Shown in pieces: positions 58,563 through 64,000 of a stretch of DNA of 64,000 nucleotides. The stretch lies in contig NZ_JAGMUO010000065.1 in the NCBI RefSeq assembly GCF_019049325.1, positions 62,001 to 126,000 of the forward strand. Direction: 5' to 3'. The notes below the pieces were generated by a model. It ran no database searches. It was not told the DNA's origin and saw only the letters and a list, made by a program, of their open reading frames with translations. The stretch comes from Streptomyces sp. AC512_CC834 (lineage in GTDB: Bacteria; Actinomycetota; Actinomycetes; Streptomycetales; Streptomycetaceae). Numbering within the stretch: position 1 is the stretch's first letter; the number at the start of each line of letters is the position of its first letter. A program made the position numbers and the translations under genes.

Positions 58563-60734
58563 TCAGGCGGTGAGCTCGGCGACGAGGTCTGGGATCAAGG
58601 ACGCGTTGGGGTGGCTCAGAGGCACGGTCAACACCGGCTTCTCGACGCCCGTCCGGTAGACACAGATCATGCCGTTGGACAGTTGCGTGGCGCCGATCGA
58701 CTCCCGGGGCAGGGAGAGCCGTGGCTTCGCACACGTGATGCCGCTCCGGTTCACCTTCAGGCTGCCGCCGACCGTGATGGTCTCACCACGCCGGATCCGG
58801 GCCACCATGTCGGTGAGCAGCCGGGGCTCCAGGTACTGCCTGGCGAGGTTCACCAGGAACGTCCACTCCGCGGGCTGGTCGGCTCGCCGTCCTCCCTGGT
58901 AGAAGGGCACGCGGATCACGGGCCCGCCGTAGTACGGGTACCTGCCCACCGCGAACTCCCACGTACTGTCGTGGGTCGTCGGGAACAGGAAGCGCTTGGT
59001 GGCGGTGTGGGTCGCCGCATAACCGACCCACTCGACCTCGTCGAGGGCGAGCGAGTGTCTGCCGAAGGTGATCACCTGTGGGTCGGCGTAGAGGCGTTTC
59101 CGGCCGATCTGCGTGTCGATGACCGGCACCGGAGGGGAGGTCACCGCGTGGGCCTGGCGCTGGTCGGATGCCCGCGTTGTCGCCACACCGGTGGACCGAG
59201 GTGCCGTGCGGGGCGTGGCGGGCCTGGGGCCGGGCCCGCCCTCGCGTTGGCCCGCGACGTATGCGGACAGCCATTCCGGCGTGTGCGCGCGAGGGTAGGC
59301 GGCGAGGTCGTCGCGGTACTGCTCGGGGCTCAGCAGGTGATCGTCCGGGAGGCGCTGGTCGCCGTAGTCGTAGTCCGTGGTGATACGGGCGTTCGTTCCG
59401 GCGCTGTGGCTGACGGTGAGCAGCAGACGCCACCACGGGCCGGCCGGCATCCACGCGGCCAGGTGTCGCTGCCTGCGCACCAAAAGGGCTGTCTGCTCCG
59501 GTACCCGAACCTCGGTGCTCCGGTTTCCCGACCAGAACCGCAGCCGGGCGACCTCGCCGGAGACCGTGAAGGAGAACACGGCGGCGAAGCGGTCCCACCC
59601 CGCGTCCGGGCCCAGCAGGGCCAACTGCTGTGTGATCGGGGCGAGAAGCCGGGACGCCCGGGCCGCGGCCATCTCCTGGGAGGGGGCGTCGACGGTGAAC
59701 GAGCTGATGCCCGCGGAGCCTTGGGCCGCGGAGTCGAGCCGGGTGACCTCGTCCCGGAGGTCGGCCATCAACCGTTCCTCGGCGGGCGGGCGGCGGACGT
59801 ACGCCTCTTCGGCGGTGAACATCTGCTGTGCCTGCTGCGGAGGGATCGAGCTCGACGTCTCCTTGACCCGTCCGATGTCACTCACGAGGAACACCGACCG
59901 GCCCACCGGCATGTCCAGGAACGCCATTGGGTCGGTTTCGTCGATGTCCACGGGGGCGTACACGCTCCAGCCCGCGTCGAAGCGGTCCGCCGCCAGCCCC
60001 TGAGTGGGGTAGTCCAGGCGTCGGCCCCGAATCCGGTCCACGACCAGTGAGATCGCCCGCGCCGCGGCCATCCGCCCGCCCTCGGGCGCGGGGACATGGT
60101 CAAGGGGGTGGCCGACGGCGTCACCGCCGAGGTCGGTGACGGCCGGAGCCGGGCCCTGGTAGTGCTGGGTGAGGTCGAACCAGAGGCACACCTCCTCGGC
60201 CGTCTCGACGTCGACATCGGCCGCGATCACCGACCAGGAGTTGCCGGCACCCCGCCCGTAGAGCGTGACCACGTCGGCACCGTCCAGGCCGGTCACCACG
60301 TAGTTCGTCTCGTGGAGATCGCCGAGTCGGGCGGCCTCGGCGAGCGTGGGTGCCGAGGCGCTGACGCGCTCCCCGAAGGGTTCTCCGTCCACGTCGACGG
60401 CGGTCGACACGTAGTCGCCCTCAGGGGCTGGGGCGTACTCGAAGCCGACCTGAGGGCTGTCGTCCCGGGCGGGCTCCGGCCGGTACAGGTCATCATGCTG
60501 GCGACGTATTTCCACGACGACGGGGGCCGGGGCATTGGCAGCGAGGACCGACCAGGTGCCGGTGGCGTCTCTCCCGTAGAGCGTGATGGCGTGGCCGTGA
60601 CGGACCGAAACGTAGTTCACCCGGTGGCTGTTGCCGTACTCGGCGGCTTCGTCGAGGGTGGGCGCCGCGGGTGCGACACGTTCTCCGAGCCGTTTGCCGG
60701 AGGCGTCGGTGGCGGCCATCACGTGCTCGGTCAT
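58563..60734 (-). CDS. Large protein with duplicated N-terminal module and PH-like C-terminus
   Basis: A 723-residue protein of no known family. Two related modules of about 75 residues lie near the N-terminus: GKRLGERVAPAAPTLDEAAE...VNYVSVRHG...TLYGRDATGTWSVLAA, then GEPFGERVSASAPTLAEAAR...TNYVVTGLD...TLYGRGAGNSWSVIAA. Residues about 210-340 and 350-530 follow, each opening with MAAARA; the latter has TTDYDYGDQRLPDDHLL and EQYRDDLAAYPRAHTPEWLS, recalling immunity-protein-like domains. After a Pro/Thr/Arg linker the last 165 residues (ITFGRHSLALDEVEWVGYAA onward) look like a bacterial PH-like domain. ATG 60734 has AGGAG upstream. No membrane segments. Confidence 0.7.
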   Translation of the reverse strand: MTEHVMAATDASGKRLGERVAPAAPTLDEAAEYGNSHRVNYVSVRHGHAITLYGRDATGTWSVLAANAPAPVVVEIRRQHDDLYRPEPARDDSPQVGFEYAPAPEGDYVSTAVDVDGEPFGERVSASAPTLAEAARLGDLHETNYVVTGLDGADVVTLYGRGAGNSWSVIAADVDVETAEEVCLWFDLTQHYQGPAPAVTDLGGDAVGHPLDHVPAPEGGRMAAARAISLVVDRIRGRRLDYPTQGLAADRFDAGWSVYAPVDIDETDPMAFLDMPVGRSVFLVSDIGRVKETSSSIPPQQAQQMFTAEEAYVRRPPAEERLMADLRDEVTRLDSAAQGSAGISSFTVDAPSQEMAAARASRLLAPITQQLALLGPDAGWDRFAAVFSFTVSGEVARLRFWSGNRSTEVRVPEQTALLVRRQRHLAAWMPAGPWWRLLLTVSHSAGTNARITTDYDYGDQRLPDDHLLSPEQYRDDLAAYPRAHTPEWLSAYVAGQREGGPGPRPATPRTAPRSTGVATTRASDQRQAHAVTSPPVPVIDTQIGRKRLYADPQVITFGRHSLALDEVEWVGYAATHTATKRFLFPTTHDSTWEFAVGRYPYYGGPVIRVPFYQGGRRADQPAEWTFLVNLARQYLEPRLLTDMVARIRRGETITVGGSLKVNRSGITCAKPRLSLPRESIGATQLSNGMICVYRTGVEKPVLTVPLSHPNASLIPDLVAELTA

Positions 60735-60893
60735 CAGTCCTGCTCCTGTCGCGATGGGGATGGGGGTGCAGGTCACCAGGTCACCCGTCACCCTAGCGGC
60801 TGACGATGTCAGCCTGCCGGGGCCGGAAAGGACTGCCCCGCCAGGCAAGTGCCCTGCTCCACCGGGCGAGTTGGCCAACCGATCTGTGAACCT

Positions 60894-61337
60894 TCATCGA
60901 GTCTCCGCTTCGAATGCCTGGGCGACGGCGAGGCTGTCCTCGTACACGTGGTGCCGGGTGACGAGACCGTCCTCGACTGTGAGGTGCAGCGCGAACCGTG
61001 CGCGATACGCCCGGCCGGTGGACCGGGCGGTCTGGCGGATCTCACCGAGCACGACCGCGTCGTTCCCGTCGATGAGGATGCGCTCGACCTCGGTTGCCAC
61101 GCCGTCCGGCAGGTGGTGCTCGGCAAGCTCGCGATAGTGGGCCGCCGCGTCCGCCCGGGTGGACCGGTGCCGGATCCATGGCGTGGCGGGACGACCGTGC
61201 TCGGCCTCCGGCCAGTCGAGCTTCCAGTCGCCCTGCTCGGCATACAGCTCGGCGATGCGCGCGGGATCGCCCTCGCCGATCCTGCGCAGCAGCTCTTCGA
61301 TCACTGTGCGTGTGTGCGTGGGTGTGGCAATGGACAT
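60894..61337 (-). CDS. NTF2/SnoaL-like protein
   Basis: A 147-residue NTF2-fold protein: VIEELLRRIGEGDPARIAEL, YAEQGDWKLDWPEAEHG, paired strands VERILIDGNDAVVLGEIRQT and RFALHLTVEDGLVTRHHVYE with a C-terminal helix. Such proteins serve as small isomerases, cyclases or unknown binding proteins. ATG 61337 follows AGAGGTC. It stands alone, downstream of the gene-poor 61.3-61.5 kb promoter region shared with the Nudix gene. Confidence 0.85.
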   Translation of the reverse strand: MSIATPTHTRTVIEELLRRIGEGDPARIAELYAEQGDWKLDWPEAEHGRPATPWIRHRSTRADAAAHYRELAEHHLPDGVATEVERILIDGNDAVVLGEIRQTARSTGRAYRARFALHLTVEDGLVTRHHVYEDSLAVAQAFEAETR

Positions 61338-61502
61338 GGCTGACCTCTTGCTCCTGGCCCGCATTCTGTCGATGCGGAGAGATCGCCCATCTTGCCGACG
61401 CGGCCCGCGCGAAACGATTACCTCCGGGGTAGGGCGAGCCAGCGCCTCACGGACCAGCACGGGTCTTGATCGGCGTTTCGCGTAGCGCGTAGCGTCAGGA
61501 CG

Positions 61503-62003
61503 GTGGAATCAACGCACCGGCCCGCCGCCCGGGTCATCTGCCTGGACGCCGGCCTTCGTGTGCTCCTTCTGCGTTGGCGGGATCCGTTCGACGGCACATG
61601 GCTTTGGGAGCCGCCCGGCGGCGGCCTCGAGCCCGGTGAGACGCCGCTGGTGGCGGCACGACGTGAACTGGTCGAGGAAACCGGACTCGATCCGGCGGCA
61701 GTCCGTGAGCCGTCGGTGCTCGTCGACCGTGACGTGCGGTGGAACGGCAAGCGGTACACCGGGACGGAGCATTTCTTCGTCGCGCGGTTCGCCGACGAGC
61801 AACCACCCCTGGTGCGGAGCGGCCTGCTTCCCGACGAGCGGGCCAACCTGGACACGCACGCCTGGGTCGCACGGTCGGATCTGGAGTCGCTGCCGGACCC
61901 GGTTGAGCCGCCACAGTTGTCGGCCGTGCTCCGCAGCTTGGTGCCGGACCCGTCGTCGCCGATGTGCTTCAGTCGGCGTCTCGGACGTCCCAGCGGGCCG
62001 TGA
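61503..62003 (+). CDS. Nudix hydrolase
   Basis: A 166-residue Nudix protein with the complete Nudix box (PPGGGLEPGETPLVAARREL then VEETGL, satisfying GX5EX7REUXEEXGU). It hydrolyses a nucleoside-diphosphate-linked compound in the cytoplasm; the substrate cannot be read from the sequence. GTG 61503 starts the gene. The last 35 bp overlap the convergent P450 gene, so the end is shared with an antisense coding sequence. Confidence 0.92.
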   Translation: MESTHRPAARVICLDAGLRVLLLRWRDPFDGTWLWEPPGGGLEPGETPLVAARRELVEETGLDPAAVREPSVLVDRDVRWNGKRYTGTEHFFVARFADEQPPLVRSGLLPDERANLDTHAWVARSDLESLPDPVEPPQLSAVLRSLVPDPSSPMCFSRRLGRPSGP

Positions 62004-63159
62004 GGCGCTGGGGCTTGCGGAAGACCAGACCGTACGGGGAGCTTGTCGACCGGTCGTCCAGGCGAAGTGCCGGCAGGCGGTCGAGACAGGCGCGCAGGGC
62101 CACGCGGGCCTCCAGGCGTGCCAGGTGGGCGCCCAGGCAGTAGTGGGGGCCATGGGCGAAGGCGAGGTGGGAGCGGGCGTTGCGGCGACGCGGGTCGAAA
62201 CGGTCGGGGTCGGTGAAGACCGCGGGATCCCGGTTGGCGCCGGCCAGGGAGACGACGACCAGGTCTCCGGCGGCGATGCGGGCGCCCGCCAGTTCCGTGT
62301 CACGTGTCGCGTAGCGGTCCACCACGGCCGCGCCGGGCTCCAGCCGCAGCGACTCCTCGATGACGTTGTCGAGCACTTCGGGCTCCCGGCGCAGCAGGTC
62401 GTCCGTGCCGGGGGTGCCGAGTATGTGCAGCCGCGCGTTGGTGATCATGCCCTCGGTGGTCTCGATGCCGCCGAAGAGCAGCACGGCGGCGTTCGAGGCG
62501 ATCTCGTGGACCTCCAGTGCGCCCGTGGCGGCTCGCACGAGCAGGGAGTCCTCGCGCCCGGCGTCCACCGTGCCGGCGACCGCCGCGCGCAACGCGGTGT
62601 ACGCCGCCGCCCCCTCGCCTGAGGCCGTCCGGCCGCGGGTCAGGGCGTCGACGGCGCTCACGATCGCGTCGTACCAGGCGAGGATGCCGGACACGGGTAC
62701 GTCCCGCAGGCCCACGGCCTCGGCCATGACCACGGCGGCGAGCGGCCCGGCGAACTGCCTGCGCAGGTCCGCTTCGCCGAGCGGCAACAGGCCGTCGAGC
62801 AGCCGGTCCGTCTCGCGGCCGACCGACCCGGCGAACGAGGCTTGTACGGCGCGCGGACGGAAGGGTTCGGTGAAGGGCTCACGGTGCCGGGCGTGCTCGG
62901 GTCCGTCGAGCGACAGCATGCTGGGGCCGGTGATCCGCGCGGTCGTGAACCGCGGGTCGTCCACGGTGAACGTCCCGGCGTCCCGCATCACGGCGGACGC
63001 GGGCTCCCGCCCGGTCACCATCCACCCGCCGACCGCCGGCACCCACGCGACCGGGGCCTGTGTGCGAAGCGCGGCCAGATGCGGATGCGGATCCTCCGCG
63101 AGCGACGCCAACGAGACGTCCGCGGACCCGTACGCTGCGGTTTCCCCGTTCACGGCCAT
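61969..63159 (-). CDS. Cytochrome P450
   Basis: A 396-residue soluble bacterial P450. The heme-binding motif is FAHGPHYCLGAHLAR with the ligand cysteine; the K-helix EESLR supplies ExxR and a downstream RYATRDTEL strand is typical. The I-helix reads LLFGGIETTEG, in which GGIETT replaces the usual AGxET/D, a modest variant. It needs external ferredoxin and reductase, neither of which is adjacent. ATG 63159 fits the family. Convergent overlap with the Nudix gene is 35 bp. Confidence 0.93.
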   Translation of the reverse strand: MAVNGETAAYGSADVSLASLAEDPHPHLAALRTQAPVAWVPAVGGWMVTGREPASAVMRDAGTFTVDDPRFTTARITGPSMLSLDGPEHARHREPFTEPFRPRAVQASFAGSVGRETDRLLDGLLPLGEADLRRQFAGPLAAVVMAEAVGLRDVPVSGILAWYDAIVSAVDALTRGRTASGEGAAAYTALRAAVAGTVDAGREDSLLVRAATGALEVHEIASNAAVLLFGGIETTEGMITNARLHILGTPGTDDLLRREPEVLDNVIEESLRLEPGAAVVDRYATRDTELAGARIAAGDLVVVSLAGANRDPAVFTDPDRFDPRRRNARSHLAFAHGPHYCLGAHLARLEARVALRACLDRLPALRLDDRSTSSPYGLVFRKPQRLTARWDVRDAD

Positions 63160-63280
63160 CTATTGAGTCTAGTTCTGCCGCCCGGCGCGGTGCGGTGCGG
63201 GAATCCGGGTGGTGTCCCCCGCGTTCGTCTCAGCGTCACCCTTACGTTTCTGTTTCTGTTTCGTCCAGGAGACCTCTCCC

Positions 63281-63985
63281 ATGTCATCAGAGCCAGAGAT
63301 CGATGTCCTCGTGTTCGACGTGCTCGGCACGCTCGTCGACGAACCTGCCGGTCTACGCGCCGGCGTTCGTCAACTCGACCCATCGCTCGACGATTCCGGG
63401 GTCGAGCAGCTTGTGTCGCTGTGGCAGCAGCACGTCGGCCGCGAGCAACGTCGCATCCTCGACGGCGTCCGGCCCTATCTCACCAGCGACGCCCTCGACC
63501 TGGAAGCCGCCCGGCTCGTCGCCGATGCCGCCGGAGTCGACGACCCGGCCGCGGTAGCGGCGCTGGCCCTGTCCGGTCGCACGCCGCCGCCGTGGCCCGA
63601 CACCGTGGCAGGGCTCGCGCGACTCGCCGAACGGTTCCCACTGATCGGGCTCTCCAACGCGAGCCGGACGGCGCTGCTGGGACTCAACGCCCAGGCCGGA
63701 CTGCGCTGGCACCAGGCGCTGTCCGCCGAAGAAGCCCGGACCTACAAGCCGGACCCGGCGGTCTACCAACTGGCGGTCACCGTTTCCGGGCGGCCGCCGG
63801 AGCGGCTCCTGATGGTCGCTGCGCACGCCTGGGACCTGCGCGCGGCACAGGGCCTCGGCCTACGCACCGCCTACGTTGCCCGCCCCGTGGGCGACCCGCC
63901 CGCCTCCTCCGACCGGTTCGACCTGCACGCCGACGATCTGGCCGACCTGGCCCGCCAACTCGGTGATGCCCGGGCGTTGACGTGA
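63281..63985 (+). CDS. HAD-superfamily hydrolase, haloacid dehalogenase type II-like
   Basis: A 234-residue HAD protein: nucleophile strand DVLVFDVLGTLVDEP, motif II LIGLSNAS, motif III lysine in ARTYKPDPAVYQL and motif IV MVAAHAWDLRAAQGLGL with the DL/GL pattern of L-2-haloacid dehalogenases. The cap region is helical and of the expected size. It may dehalogenate a 2-haloacid or act as a phosphatase. ATG 63281 has CCAGGAG upstream. It ends 15 bp before the window edge. Confidence 0.9.
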   Translation: MSSEPEIDVLVFDVLGTLVDEPAGLRAGVRQLDPSLDDSGVEQLVSLWQQHVGREQRRILDGVRPYLTSDALDLEAARLVADAAGVDDPAAVAALALSGRTPPPWPDTVAGLARLAERFPLIGLSNASRTALLGLNAQAGLRWHQALSAEEARTYKPDPAVYQLAVTVSGRPPERLLMVAAHAWDLRAAQGLGLRTAYVARPVGDPPASSDRFDLHADDLADLARQLGDARALT

Positions 63986-64000
63986 CGCCTGGCGCGACAG

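Overview
The window reads as chromosomal DNA of a Streptomyces-like actinobacterium. GC is very high with strong G/C preference at third codon positions, genes are packed in divergent pairs with GGAGG-type ribosome sites and frequent ATGA/GTGA overlaps, and the gene types fit (XRE/MmyB, MerR, MarR, TetR and LysR regulators, SCO6745-like proteins, TerD, ECF42-type sigma factor, UPF0167, DUF4188). The many small metabolic or regulatory cassettes and several decayed genes suggest a chromosome arm. I found no rRNA, tRNA, CRISPR array, intact insertion sequence or phage module.

Layout. 0-1.7 kb: the tail of a DUF3289-like protein, a disrupted membrane-protein gene and a gene remnant. 1.7-13.8 kb: regulator/enzyme pairs (MmyB-type regulator and SDR; a MerR regulator fused to a methyltransferase beside an SCO6745 protein; a PrmC/HemK-like methyltransferase; LysR and a small alpha/beta-barrel protein; two aldo-keto reductases; UPF0167; a RsbW-like ATPase; a large hypothetical; a DHFR-like reductase). 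13.8-16.0 kb: a quercetinase cassette (MarR, cupin quercetinase, alpha/beta hydrolase). 16.0-25.2 kb: the most interesting block, a four-gene overlapping operon (methyltransferase, DUF364 protein, PduX-like GHMP kinase, SbnA/CysK-like PLP enzyme), a divergent MFS exporter and TauD/TfdA-like oxygenase, and a FecCD-type ABC importer. Both promoter regions carry a 15-bp Zur-like site, so the block looks like a zinc-regulated, non-NRPS metallophore synthesis, export and uptake system. 25.7-27.8 kb: a TerD domain fused to a PD-(D/E)XK nuclease-like domain.

28-33 kb is partly a gene graveyard (frameshifted ORF, enolase fragment, truncated GNAT abutting an alcohol dehydrogenase tail) among intact PIG-L, MerR, F420-type reductase and LysR genes. 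33.7-40.4 kb holds more divergent regulator/enzyme pairs (epimerase and two SRPBCC proteins; MerR and DUF4188; LysR and SnoaL-like; MarR and tautomerase). 40.6-43.7 kb has a GT2 glycosyltransferase and a fused ABC exporter with a microsatellite-encoded Ser-Pro linker. 44.1-46.5 kb has a TetR gene that runs into antisense remnant DNA and an ECF42-type sigma factor with its DGPF partner and a matching promoter. 46.6-52.2 kb is a complete-looking 4-hydroxyproline degradation operon (epimerase, deaminase, three-part D-hydroxyproline dehydrogenase) with a GntR regulator and a 26-bp palindrome; the terminal aldehyde dehydrogenase is not in the window. 52.3-64 kb contains TetR with a quinone-oxidoreductase-type protein, an ABC exporter, a VOC protein, a second SCO6745 protein with a divergent TetR, a 723-residue protein with a duplicated N-terminal module, an NTF2-like protein, a Nudix hydrolase, a cytochrome P450 and a haloacid dehalogenase-like protein.

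All function calls come from reading motifs and context; no database search was run.
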